Of a stretch of DNA of 64,000 nucleotides, positions 32,542 through 41,094 are shown piece by piece (within the stretch, counting starts at the first letter, position 1; each line of letters starts with the position of its first letter). The notes under the pieces were generated by a model. The model made no database searches and had not been told where the DNA came from. It saw only the letters and a program-made list of their open reading frames with translations. This DNA comes from Phreatobacter sp. GTDB lineage: Bacteria > Pseudomonadota > Alphaproteobacteria > Rhizobiales > Phreatobacteraceae. Position numbers and translations under genes: made by a program. The stretch covers positions 207,776 to 271,775 of the forward strand of contig NZ_JAPZTZ010000014.1 of NCBI RefSeq assembly GCF_027532945.1. The letters are read 5' to 3'.

Positions 32542-33738
32542 TCACCCCCGCGGCGCAGGTGCAGGAGCGCCGTCGCCCTGCCATTCGGCGAGCGCCTGGT
32601 CCCACAGCCATCCGAGCATCGGCGCGCGCGCAACGGTGTGCTCGCCACCAGTTGTCAGGCCAGCGAGCTTGTTGGCCGGCGATGCGAAGGCGTCGTCCAC
32701 GAGCCCCCAGGCGAAGTCCTGCTGGTCATTGCCATCGTCGGTGAACTCCGAGCCATCGAAAATCCGCTGGCGGTACACACGGTCGGCCTTCTGGCAGCGA
32801 GCCACAAGATAATCGCCCAAGGCCAGACCCAGTGCACAGCCGGCGACGCTGTCGACGGGAAAATGGACGCCGGCGATCGTGCGGTTCACGGCCACGCGGT
32901 AGGCGAGGCGCATCAGCTGTTGCTTCCACAGGCCCTCGCGATAGTGATCGACACCCGCACTGGCCAGGAGGGTCGAGAGCACGCGCGCCATGATGAACAT
33001 TTCCGTGGCGTGCCCGCTCGGGAAGGCGCCGTGCAGCGGGGTCGGAATGACCGGCTGGATCTGCGGCGAGAAATCCGCTGGTCTGGGTGTGGCGAAAGCC
33101 TGTTTGAACCGCATCTCGACGAGGACCGCAAAGCGGTGAGCGGCCATCAGTAGTTCGATGGTTCGCGGCGTACGCACGTCAGACAGGAAGGCGATCGCGC
33201 CGATGAAGCCGAGGGGAATCGGGATCTGCGAAACGATCTCGTGGATGCGGTCGATGCGCAGCGCAGCATAGCCCGCCGTCAATCGCAGCTGTTCGCCGCC
33301 GAACTGCTGTGGGCCGGGAGCACGGATGGAAATAATGGGCAGATGATCGCATTCGATCCCCGCGGTGCCGCTGCGGCGCTCGACATGGAACAGCGTCAGC
33401 GTGGACGGGCCGGGGCCGGAGGTTGCGAAGGTGAGTTCGGTGAACAGCGAGGCATCCAGAGCGTGTCCACGAAAGGCGGCACCCCAGAGGCGAAGGTTGT
33501 CAGCCGAATCGAAACTGGGCCATCGCGGTGACGTGGCAGGCGCCTGCCAGGAGCCAGCGATGCCATCGTGGGTGGTCAGGAGCGCCGAGGGATCCGCCGT
33601 GGCGCCAGCGGCGCCGGAAAGCCCATTCGCGATGGCGAGCCCGTTCAGGCCGTTGAGACCGTTCAGTCCATTCAGACCATTGAGGCCGTTGAGCCCGTTG
33701 AGGCCATTGAGCCCGTTGAGCCCGTTGAGTTGTGCCAT
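32542..33738 (-). CDS. vanadium haloperoxidase / PAP2 family protein with N-terminal Leu-Asn-Gly repeats
   Basis: 398 residues from ATG 33738 (GGGGAGAG just upstream). Residues 4-33 are ten perfect Leu-Asn-Gly repeats, with no signal peptide. The C-terminal half contains the complete vanadate/phosphate pocket: Lys212-x6-Arg219-Pro220, PSGH (240-243) and Arg286-x5-His292-x3-Asp296. Family members are either vanadium-dependent haloperoxidases or soluble PAP2 acid phosphatases; sequence alone does not decide. The size and lack of membrane segments favour a haloperoxidase-like fold. Located 29 nt after the adenylate cyclase and 3 nt before the protease. Confidence 0.85.
   Translation of the reverse strand: MAQLNGLNGLNGLNGLNGLNGLNGLNGLNGLNGLAIANGLSGAAGATADPSALLTTHDGIAGSWQAPATSPRWPSFDSADNLRLWGAAFRGHALDASLFTELTFATSGPGPSTLTLFHVERRSGTAGIECDHLPIISIRAPGPQQFGGEQLRLTAGYAALRIDRIHEIVSQIPIPLGFIGAIAFLSDVRTPRTIELLMAAHRFAVLVEMRFKQAFATPRPADFSPQIQPVIPTPLHGAFPSGHATEMFIMARVLSTLLASAGVDHYREGLWKQQLMRLAYRVAVNRTIAGVHFPVDSVAGCALGLALGDYLVARCQKADRVYRQRIFDGSEFTDDGNDQQDFAWGLVDDAFASPANKLAGLTTGGEHTVARAPMLGWLWDQALAEWQGDGAPAPAPRG
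33640..33729 (-). repeat. ten 9-nt codon-degenerate repeats encoding Leu-Asn-Gly
   Basis: Ten tandem 9-nt units, each read on the minus strand as Leu-Asn-Gly. Units differ at synonymous positions (CTC/CTG for Leu, AAC/AAT for Asn, several Gly codons) while the peptide is perfect, so the protein sequence, not the DNA, is being kept. Confidence 0.95.
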
Positions 33739-33767
33739 GTTGCTCTCCCCTTGGCTGAGCTGTCGGA

Positions 33768-35555
33768 TCAGTCGGGCACGCCCGCCTGTTTGAGTGCGTG
33801 AGACAATCGTTTGCCGACGTCGAAATCGGCGGCGGGTGACCACCGCAGCCATTGCGTGACCGTGAGGTTCGGCTGGATCGCGAGCAGGTCTTCGGCAGCG
33901 CTGCGGGCTTCGTCATGCCTGCCGAGTTGCCAAAGCGAGGCCGCCCGCACCCGCGCCGCCGAGGCATAGCCTCGATTGCAGCGTGCGGATTCAGTCGCGT
34001 GCATCAGGGCGAGTTCATAGTCGCCGGCCGAGAAGGCGCAGGAAGCGGCGATCGCATCATAGTAGTAACGGTGGGGATCCCGGGGCGACAGCGCACGGGC
34101 ATGCAGGTTCAATCCGTAGCCAGCCTTGCCGCGGTCGGTGAACTGATACAGCGCCGATTTGTGGAGGATCGCCAGGGAGTCGCTTGGGTTTGAGGCGATG
34201 GCGAGATCGAGATATCGCTCGGCGGCATCGAAGCTCTTGAGAAAATTGGTGTGGATCAGCCCGCAGACCGACAGCGCCAGGGAACTCTCAGGATCGAAAT
34301 CCAGCGCACGAAGCGCCAGTTCATTGGCCTTCGAACCATCGGCCTCGGGATCCTCCGATCGGCCGAGCTGAACCTTGATCGTGTACCACACCGCCAGCCA
34401 GGCCTTCGGCATGCTCTCGCGCGGCAGACGTTCGACGAGCGTCTCCAGCAACAGCCGCCCATAATCGAAATCCCGATGCGAGGGCTTGTGCATGAGGCCG
34501 ATGGCCGCGAGGAGAAGAGAATAGCTCTCCAGCGATGGCATGGGCTGGCGCCGGGCTCGGTCAAGCTCCCGCGCCATGATGGAGCGCATCGCAGAGGCCA
34601 TGAATTCGGCGAGAGAAGGAGCGTCGCCGGTCACCAGCGACGAAGCGTTGAGCGACAGCCGCTCCTGCAGGATGACCTGTCCTGAACGGGTCTCTGCCAG
34701 CTCGATACGGATCAGCAGGTTTGCGCCGCGCCGCCCATAGGAGCCCGACACGACATACTTGGCGCCCAGTTGATCGCCGATGTCCGACAACCCCGTACGC
34801 CGCCAGCGAAACACCGCGCTGGACAGTCGGGAAATGACGTTCATGTGCTGGGATCGGGAGAACGTCTGGATGATCGTGTCGGCGATCACATCGCCAAGAA
34901 CCAGGGTGTCGCCGTGCGCCTCGACGTCCACGAACGGGATCACCGCGACGGCCGGAACGAGGTCGTGGCGAAGACCTCCCGGCTGAAGCAGCGTGCGGCT
35001 CCCCGGTGGCGAGAGCCTGAAGGCATGGATGGGCCGCTCGAAATGCTTGAGATGACAGGGACCTAGATCCTCGATGTCCGCATCGATAGCGTCGACGAGG
35101 CCTGCATGGACCGCTGCCGAGACCACGATCCCGCCGGGATCAGCCAAGGCGCACAGCCGCGCGGCCAGATTGGCGGTCGTTCCGTAAACGTCCTGATCGT
35201 CGGCAAGGAACTCGCCCGCCTCGAGCCCCATCCTCACGGCAAGGACGGGTTCGTCCGAGGACAGGCCCTGCGTCAGCCGCAGGATTGTCAGTGCCGCCGA
35301 AACGGCCGCGCGAACATTGTCGAAGGCAGCGAGGACACCATCGCCGAGGGATTTGACGAGCCGCCCGCCGACGGGGCGAATGGCCTCGTCCTCGATCCGG
35401 CCGCGCAGGTTCAGCCATTGCGTGACGAAGCGCCCCTGGTAGACCTCCGTGAGCCTGACAGACTCCACCACGTCGACCACCAGAACGACGCCGACGCGCC
35501 ACGCGAGTTCGCTGCTGGCATAGGCCGCAAGAAGGTCTCTCGTTCCCACCGGCAT
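33768..35555 (-). CDS. class III adenylate cyclase with TolB-like and TPR regions
   Basis: Makes cAMP from ATP. From ATG 35555, 595 residues: cyclase homology domain about 20-185 with metal Asp28 (LVVDVVES) and Asp72 (LGDGVLAAF), adenine-selecting Lys68 and Asp122, and transition-state Asn129 and Arg133 (GTTANLAARL). All catalytic positions are intact. Next comes a TolB-like segment (about 200-310, VAVIPFVDV ... LGAKYVVSGSYGRRG), then TPR-type helices to the end. The start is uncertain: ATG 35615 or TTG 35720 are in frame, but GGGG 8 nt before 35555 and the position of the domain favour it. First gene of a three-gene operon. Confidence 0.88.
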   Translation of the reverse strand: MPVGTRDLLAAYASSELAWRVGVVLVVDVVESVRLTEVYQGRFVTQWLNLRGRIEDEAIRPVGGRLVKSLGDGVLAAFDNVRAAVSAALTILRLTQGLSSDEPVLAVRMGLEAGEFLADDQDVYGTTANLAARLCALADPGGIVVSAAVHAGLVDAIDADIEDLGPCHLKHFERPIHAFRLSPPGSRTLLQPGGLRHDLVPAVAVIPFVDVEAHGDTLVLGDVIADTIIQTFSRSQHMNVISRLSSAVFRWRRTGLSDIGDQLGAKYVVSGSYGRRGANLLIRIELAETRSGQVILQERLSLNASSLVTGDAPSLAEFMASAMRSIMARELDRARRQPMPSLESYSLLLAAIGLMHKPSHRDFDYGRLLLETLVERLPRESMPKAWLAVWYTIKVQLGRSEDPEADGSKANELALRALDFDPESSLALSVCGLIHTNFLKSFDAAERYLDLAIASNPSDSLAILHKSALYQFTDRGKAGYGLNLHARALSPRDPHRYYYDAIAASCAFSAGDYELALMHATESARCNRGYASAARVRAASLWQLGRHDEARSAAEDLLAIQPNLTVTQWLRWSPAADFDVGKRLSHALKQAGVPD

Positions 35556-35745
35556 GTACGTCGTCGCCCCACGACCGCTCAACCCCAAGCTACGGAACGC
35601 AGGCGACTTTGTCATGCCGGTTGCAACGCCGCCAAGGCGCTGCTTTGCCTCGAAAGCCTGCAGCTTGACCGCGCCCCCCCTCACGCTCCGAGCCCCCCTG
35701 CTCAACCCAATGCCGTCCAAGCTCGCAGTTCATCTCCCGACGTTC

Positions 35746-35761
35746 TGTGACCTTTCCCACA
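35746..35761. promoter_or_regulatory. CRP-like box 2 (divergent promoter)
   Basis: TGTGA-N6-CCACA, with flanking TTC as in the box at 29671, and symmetric CTGTG...CACAG arms. It lies 73 nt upstream of the exported orphan gene (35835) and about 190 nt upstream of the adenylate cyclase start, in their divergent promoter region. Confidence 0.6.
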
Positions 35762-35834
35762 GACGACCACGTCCGCTTGGCGAGAGCCTGGAGAGAGGGC
35801 GGGTATCCCCGTCGACGGGCCGGGGAGGCAACTC

Positions 35835-38800
35835 ATGGTGGGGCGAACGGGCATTGGTCTTGCGATGATAGCAATGGCGCTGGTCCCGATCTGCGGTGCT
35901 CCGTCGGTCGCGGCGTCCCCGCGGACCTCGGTCGGTGCGACGGAACGTTTCGACATCGTGATCGGGTCGCTCTGCATCGGCGATGTTCCCCGGTCAGCGC
36001 GGCGGACGGTGCGCGTCATCCAGAGCGGCGCAGACCAGTACGAGGATTGGGTGGTCGACTGGACCGGCCGGCCCGGTCATCCCCGCCCCATCATCAAGTT
36101 CCTGCGTGAGCCCGCGCGAGAGACCACAGGCGCAAGCTGCCGGGAAACGCCAGGCGACCTGCTTCTGGGCGGTGACCTGGAGGCGATCCGCATGTCGGCG
36201 CGCTCGTCCATGCCCGGCAATCGTGGCACGCCCCGCATCACCATTCCGCGGGGCGGGCTGAGCTTGCGGGTCGGCCATGTCCATTCCGGACTGGCACCGA
36301 TCTTCGGTGGCGTGCTCGACCTCGCGGGTAGCAAGGCTTGGATCAAGAGCCGGGAGGCTTTGACCATCGTCGAGGGCCTTCAGCCACAGGGGGCTCTCCA
36401 GATCACGTCCTGGGCGCGCACGGTTCGTGGCGCACGCCTCGCGCTGCAGCCAGGTGCTGAAGCGTTGCCCATGGACCTGTCGTCGCGGCGACAGAACATT
36501 ACCATCGTCACGCCCTTGGACGGCTCGGACACGGAACTGCTGGAGGGTCGTCTCACGGGACGGCTGCCGCGCCAGACCCTCCCGAACCTCGTGCTGCCAA
36601 GCGGTCGCTTCGGCGATGCGGTGCTGGAGAACGGCCAGGTGACCATCGAACGGCACGGGGCCGAGACCGCTATGGCGATCGAGAAGGTCACCATGGGCTT
36701 TGCCAGTGCCCGCCTCGAATCCGGCCTTCACGCCGTGACCCTGGACAGGGGCAGCGCCAGAATCGCGAAGATCATGGCTCCCATTTCGCCCACGGCTGAC
36801 GTGCTGGTCATGCGCTCGCCCAAGGTCGAAGGGCTGGAGGCGAGCGCCGGCTGCCAAACCACCCTGGCGGAACGTTCGGTCATGGTGGCTGCCGCATGCG
36901 AGCTAAGCCTCGCCGCACAGCCCGGCGCCGCCGTTTACACGATCAGCAGCAGCGCACTGACGAGCCTCGGGCTGGACGGCATCGTGACGCCAGTCGGCGG
37001 CACCTCGGCCAGCTTCAGGGTCGAGCAGCGCGAAGACCAAGAGCACCTGACGGGTCGGCTCTCCGACTATGCCACCCGGCTGGGTGCTCTAAGGTTCCAG
37101 CCCATGCAACTGCTGGACATGGCTCGCACCCGCCTTGCCCGCGGGACGGCCATCCGCATTCCCGTCGATCTGCAGCTCCCCGCAGCCGGGGGTAAGGTGA
37201 CCCACGACGCCGGCGGCGGGCGGCTCGTTGCCGAAGGCAAACTCGAGGAGTTCCGCCTCAAAGGGGAGTTTGTCCTCGATCTGGCGGGTGTTGAGCCCTG
37301 GCGCCTCGAGATCGCGCCCGGCGACCTGCGATTCAGCGCCTCGGGCATGGTCACCTACGAACCACTCGTTCTGGGAGGCAGCACGCAGTTCGCCTCTCTC
37401 GCCATCGGTTTCGTCAGCCAGACACCCGTCGTTGTGAAACGCGCCGGTGCGACGGGACGTGTCCTGTTCGCGCCCGCTCTGACGACGGTACTGGATCCCC
37501 GCCTGTCCCTGGGCCGATCCCCGGAGGGTGTCGTGTTCAAGGCACCGGCCAGGCTGGACGCCAGAGCGACCCTGTCGCTGGACCTGTCCAGCGGCAAGGT
37601 CGACGTGGAGACCGGCCGGCTGTCGATCGAAACCGCCGAAGCCATCGTCGAGGCCGGCAAGCCCGCCACCGTCGGCGACATCAGCGTCGAGAATGGGAGC
37701 CTGCGGTTCGACAGCCTGTCTGCGGTGTTTGATCGCGGCATTGGACGGGCCGAGATCAAGGGCCTGCAGATTTCAGCCGCGAGGCTGTCGAGCGTACCAG
37801 CCGAGATGGGCGGTACATCGGCCGAGCAGATCGCCTGGTCAGGAACCGGCACTCGTCTGGTCAGGTCAGGTCTTGTCTCCGGGAGGTTCGGCAGGAACCC
37901 AGCGACCGGCAGCGGCATCAGGCTGGAGGACGTCGAGGTACGGGACACTTGTATCAACCTGACCGATGCGCGGGTCGGTCGGGGGACGGCCTTCACCCTC
38001 GCGGGCGGGTCGCTCGACATCTGCGTTGATGTCTGGAGCGACACGGACCTGCGCGGACGCCTCGCCTTCCGCAGCGGCTATGTGGCTGGGCAGATCGAGA
38101 CCTCGAGCCTTTCGGTAGCGGGCCGCGTCGACATACCCGTCCTCGACCTGGTCGTTACGCACGGAACACCACGCAACCCCAGTGGGAGTGGCCGGCTGGT
38201 GACGACCAACATCGACATCCGCGCGGCGACCCCGGTCGAGATCAAGCAGCGTTGCATCGGTCATCCGGATTTTCAGAGCCTGAAGGCCGCAGCCCATCTT
38301 GAGGCCGCAGCTGCTAACCTCGTCGTTCAGATCGAGAGCGGAGTGCTGCGCGGAACGGGCGGCATCGCCTTCGCCCGGGTCCAACTGAAGCACACGGACG
38401 ATTACGACTGCCGCACCGAGCTGGTCGACTGGAAGCTTTGGTCCGCGGTGACCGTCAAGACGGACGTACCCTGCCCCACATGGCGGAACCCGTTTCGATG
38501 GTGCCGAAGGGAGATCGTGGTCGTGCCCGAGGGGCGCGTGACGATCGACTCGCGCCTGCGGATCTATGGCCTCCGGGTCGAAGCCGTTGCGGTCGATCCC
38601 CGCATGACGGTGGCGCCGGATGATGGTCGCACCAGGCTTCGGATCTGCTCGGGACAGTTGGTCACGGCGGTCCCGATTATCCTGGTGTCCTACGCGTTCC
38701 AGCCTCGTACGCCGGTGCCTGACTTCAACAGGTTTGTCGGCGACCTCGCTGGCGCCGTCGTGGCGCCTTTCCAGAGCATGGTGGTGTCGAGTGCCGCGAA

Positions 38801-38861
38801 CACCCTCACCACGACCGTGTCCCTGGTGCGCCTTCTCAACATCGCCCCTGTGTGCAGCTGA
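35835..38861 (+). CDS. large exported protein of unknown function
   Basis: 1008 residues from ATG 35835, with GGGGAGG upstream. Signal peptide about 1-28 (cut near SVAA-SP). The remainder is soluble and beta-rich: repeated short strand-turn units with Thr/Val/Ile, many LxLxxGxL patterns, paired Cys (IVIGSLCIG, GASCRE, DTCINL, RLRICSG, CRREIVV) suggesting periplasmic disulfides, and a final apolar stretch (about 960-1000) that might anchor it. The strand-repeat look recalls AsmA/translocation-like beta-groove proteins, but no domain is recognised. Co-transcribed with the gene at 38870 and divergent from the cyclase operon across a CRP-like box. Confidence 0.75.
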   Translation: MVGRTGIGLAMIAMALVPICGAPSVAASPRTSVGATERFDIVIGSLCIGDVPRSARRTVRVIQSGADQYEDWVVDWTGRPGHPRPIIKFLREPARETTGASCRETPGDLLLGGDLEAIRMSARSSMPGNRGTPRITIPRGGLSLRVGHVHSGLAPIFGGVLDLAGSKAWIKSREALTIVEGLQPQGALQITSWARTVRGARLALQPGAEALPMDLSSRRQNITIVTPLDGSDTELLEGRLTGRLPRQTLPNLVLPSGRFGDAVLENGQVTIERHGAETAMAIEKVTMGFASARLESGLHAVTLDRGSARIAKIMAPISPTADVLVMRSPKVEGLEASAGCQTTLAERSVMVAAACELSLAAQPGAAVYTISSSALTSLGLDGIVTPVGGTSASFRVEQREDQEHLTGRLSDYATRLGALRFQPMQLLDMARTRLARGTAIRIPVDLQLPAAGGKVTHDAGGGRLVAEGKLEEFRLKGEFVLDLAGVEPWRLEIAPGDLRFSASGMVTYEPLVLGGSTQFASLAIGFVSQTPVVVKRAGATGRVLFAPALTTVLDPRLSLGRSPEGVVFKAPARLDARATLSLDLSSGKVDVETGRLSIETAEAIVEAGKPATVGDISVENGSLRFDSLSAVFDRGIGRAEIKGLQISAARLSSVPAEMGGTSAEQIAWSGTGTRLVRSGLVSGRFGRNPATGSGIRLEDVEVRDTCINLTDARVGRGTAFTLAGGSLDICVDVWSDTDLRGRLAFRSGYVAGQIETSSLSVAGRVDIPVLDLVVTHGTPRNPSGSGRLVTTNIDIRAATPVEIKQRCIGHPDFQSLKAAAHLEAAAANLVVQIESGVLRGTGGIAFARVQLKHTDDYDCRTELVDWKLWSAVTVKTDVPCPTWRNPFRWCRREIVVVPEGRVTIDSRLRIYGLRVEAVAVDPRMTVAPDDGRTRLRICSGQLVTAVPIILVSYAFQPRTPVPDFNRFVGDLAGAVVAPFQSMVVSSAANTLTTTVSLVRLLNIAPVCS

Positions 38862-38869
38862 GGTCCCCC

Positions 38870-39619
38870 ATGGTCACGATCCCTCATCGTCTCGCCATCG
38901 CCACCCTGGCGGCCTCGGTGCTCGCGCCACCGGCGGTCCACGCCCAGCAAACGCTTCGCCTGTTCGAGGCGCCGGCAGCCGCAGAGGTCCTCGCCTGCAC
39001 CGAGGTTCTCCTCGTCTCGGAGGAAGAAGCTGAAGCTGAACAGGCTCTCGCCGCGGCAGATGCCCACCTGCTATCCGAGGCGCGGAGGTTGGGTGTCGCC
39101 CGGGTGGGGATTGCCTTCCTGCGCGCCCTTGCTTCCACGGCCGACCATGCCGACCAGCCTACGGCCTACGACTATTGTCTTCCTGTCGACCAGCGGCCGA
39201 AGGGCGCATCCGGCCTCAATCTGACCTTTCGTGATCTGCCGGCGCGCCGCGTGCAGGTCGCATTCTGCCGCTCCAGCGACACCATGCTCTGTCGGCAGGA
39301 CCTGGAGCGGCAGGCACCGCGGGCTGGCGGCCTGGCGCCTGCCCCCGGCGCTCAACCGGCCACGGTGCGCATTGCACCATGGCGGCAGACCGTGCTCCCG
39401 ACCGCGCGCGTCATGGTCGAAACCGTTCAAGCGCTGCAGCCGGTTCGCGTGCAGTCGCCCGCCCCCTCCGGCACCGGGGCTGCGGTGGATATCCCCGACA
39501 CCGATCTCAGGCCCTTCGGCGCGCCACCTTCTGATCGGGCAGGGGCCGCGCAGCCCCTGACGGACACGGTGGTTCAAATCCCTGGGCTTATCATCATGCT
39601 GGAGCCCCCAGCGCCGTAG
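38870..39619 (+). CDS. exported protein of unknown function
   Basis: 249 residues from ATG 38870, 8 nt after the stop of the 1008-residue gene and directly behind GAGG. Signal peptide about 1-26 (VHA-QQ). A domain of about 120 residues has four Cys (LACTEV, YDYCLPV, VAFCRSS, MLCRQD), which could form two disulfides, followed by a Pro/Ala-rich tail. No family recognised. Clearly the partner of the preceding gene by spacing. Confidence 0.7.
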   Translation: MVTIPHRLAIATLAASVLAPPAVHAQQTLRLFEAPAAAEVLACTEVLLVSEEEAEAEQALAAADAHLLSEARRLGVARVGIAFLRALASTADHADQPTAYDYCLPVDQRPKGASGLNLTFRDLPARRVQVAFCRSSDTMLCRQDLERQAPRAGGLAPAPGAQPATVRIAPWRQTVLPTARVMVETVQALQPVRVQSPAPSGTGAAVDIPDTDLRPFGAPPSDRAGAAQPLTDTVVQIPGLIIMLEPPAP

Positions 39620-39869
39620 CTTGATCCTTTCGGCGCCACAATCTCGATAAAATTCGGCAGATAGAAAAACATGCGCCAAAAACAGGCACTGATAAAATCT
39701 CTTGCCTTTGCAGAACAATCATCGTACAAGCAGAGATCGATATTTGCTCGGTCGGCCTTTGTTTTTTGCCGCTTCGGCGCGCTCCTGACGAACACCTCCC
39801 CTTCGAAAATCGTTCGGCCCGACTGCGCATCCGCGCGGGCGGACTTCTATTGCCAAAGGGAGGATCATC

Positions 39870-40079
39870 ATGACCACCGGCACAGTGAAATGGTTCAACG
39901 CCACCAAGGGTTTCGGCTTCATCCAGCCGGATGACGGCGGCGCGGACGTCTTCGTGCACATCTCGGCCGTCGAGCGCGCCGGCATGAGCACCATCAACGA
40001 GGGTCAGAAGCTCGGCTTCCAGGTCATGCGGGACAACAAGTCCGGCAAGATGGCGGCTGAACAGCTCCAGGCGGCGTGA
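39870..40079 (+). CDS. cold-shock domain protein (CspA family)
   Basis: 69-residue single cold-shock domain binding single-stranded RNA/DNA, with RNP1 KGFGFIQ and RNP2 VFVHI, close to the family's usual length. AGGGAGGATC precedes ATG 39870. The 250-nt AT-richer stretch upstream (39620-39869) has no gene and probably contains the promoter and a long leader, as is common for cspA genes; no cold box was identified. Confidence 0.96.
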   Translation: MTTGTVKWFNATKGFGFIQPDDGGADVFVHISAVERAGMSTINEGQKLGFQVMRDNKSGKMAAEQLQAA

Positions 40080-40149
40080 CGCCGCGTGCCTTCAGGTTCG
40101 TTTGCCACGGATGGACTGGGACCGGACCACAAGGCACCCCCTCGACGAC

Positions 40150-40175
40150 AAGGCCGGGCATCGCCCGGCCTTTTT
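40150..40175 (+). terminator. Rho-independent terminator of the cold-shock gene
   Basis: Perfect stem AAGGCCGGGC / GCCCGGCCTT, loop ATC, followed by TTTTT within the T run 40171-40175. Confidence 0.93.
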
Positions 40176-40216
40176 CTTGATGCCCTCGACACCCCTCTCG
40201 TTCCCATGAGGATGCC

Positions 40217-40447
40217 ATGACCAGCCACACCAAGACCCGCGCCTCCGCCAATGCCGCCTTCCTCAAGGGCGAGAAGCAGATCGCCCGCGACCGCGTGCAT
40301 CTCGACATCGCTGCCATGGCCAATGCCCGCGACGCCAACATGAACAAGCTGCGCCAGCTCCGCCTCGAGCGCGACGCCCGCGATCGCCACACCGCCGCCG
40401 CCATGGCGCCGGCCAAGGCCGCCGGGCGCAAGGGCCGCAAGGGCTGA
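40217..40447 (+). CDS. small basic helical protein, unknown function
   Basis: 76 residues, ATG 40217 preceded by GAGGATG. Rich in Lys/Arg/Ala, one long amphipathic helix (KGEKQIARDRVHLDIAAMANARDANMNKLRQLRLERDARD) and a Gly/Arg/Lys tail. It could bind nucleic acid by charge; no domain is recognised. It is flanked by terminators on both sides and so is a single-gene unit. Confidence 0.7.
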   Translation: MTSHTKTRASANAAFLKGEKQIARDRVHLDIAAMANARDANMNKLRQLRLERDARDRHTAAAMAPAKAAGRKGRKG

Positions 40448-40478
40448 CGACAGCCTGCGACCGCCCCTCACCGATCCG

Positions 40479-40506
40479 AAAGCCCGCCGCATCCCGGCGG
40501 GCTTTT
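40479..40506 (+). terminator. Rho-independent terminator
   Basis: Stem AAAGCCCGCCG / CGGCGGGCTTT with a 5-nt loop and TTTT, after the small basic protein gene. Confidence 0.9.
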
Positions 40507-40587
40507 CGCGTCAGGAGCCATGGCCACAAGGTCGCCCAAGATACCGCCCCGCCGGGAACCCCGCACCGCCAGCCGCGTTGACCGGGC

Positions 40588-40959
40588 ATGATGAGCCGGT
40601 CCCTGCGCGCGAGCCTGAAAGCCCTCGGCGGCATGGCCGCCGGGCTGATGCTCGCCGCCTGCGCCGGCAACTACGCGACGCAGGGACCGATCACCGTCGA
40701 GTCGAACCTGCCGGCGACCTATGTCGCAAGCTGCATCGAGAACCTCTTCAACACCCGCATTCCGCTGGTCCGCCGTTCGCCCCTGATCGGCGGCGCGCTG
40801 ATCAAGGCGATGGATGTCAACGACCACACGATCGCCGCCGCCAGCGTGCTGACCGAGGACGGACGCACGCGCGTCGCCTTCGTCTCCGACCATGCCGACC
40901 GCATCTGGTACGAGGACCTGTTCCGCCGCTGCGTGTCCGTCCCCACCGGCTGGCGCTGA
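40588..40959 (+). CDS. hypothetical lipoprotein
   Basis: 123 residues (or 122 if ATG 40591 is used). Type II signal with LAAC lipobox, Cys25. The mature 98 residues have two further Cys (ASCIENLF, RRCVSVP) and a pattern ending IWYEDLFRRC. No known domain. Flanked upstream by the terminator at 40479 and downstream by a UspA-family gene. Confidence 0.7.
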   Translation: MMSRSLRASLKALGGMAAGLMLAACAGNYATQGPITVESNLPATYVASCIENLFNTRIPLVRRSPLIGGALIKAMDVNDHTIAAASVLTEDGRTRVAFVSDHADRIWYEDLFRRCVSVPTGWR

Positions 40960-41094
40960 TCCGTCATTGCGGTCGCAAGGCCACCACAGCCACGCGTTGA
41001 AATGTCGCGGTCGCGGGTTGCGGCAGGTCAAACCAGGCGCGCTGCCCGCACGCCATGAGTCTCGCAGGCCTTCCCGCCCAAGGAGACTGCAACC

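Noticed and set aside
33640..33729. Short direct repeats as a CRISPR array or simple DNA microsatellite
   Set aside because: Units are 9 nt without spacers, vary at synonymous positions, and stay in frame inside a gene.
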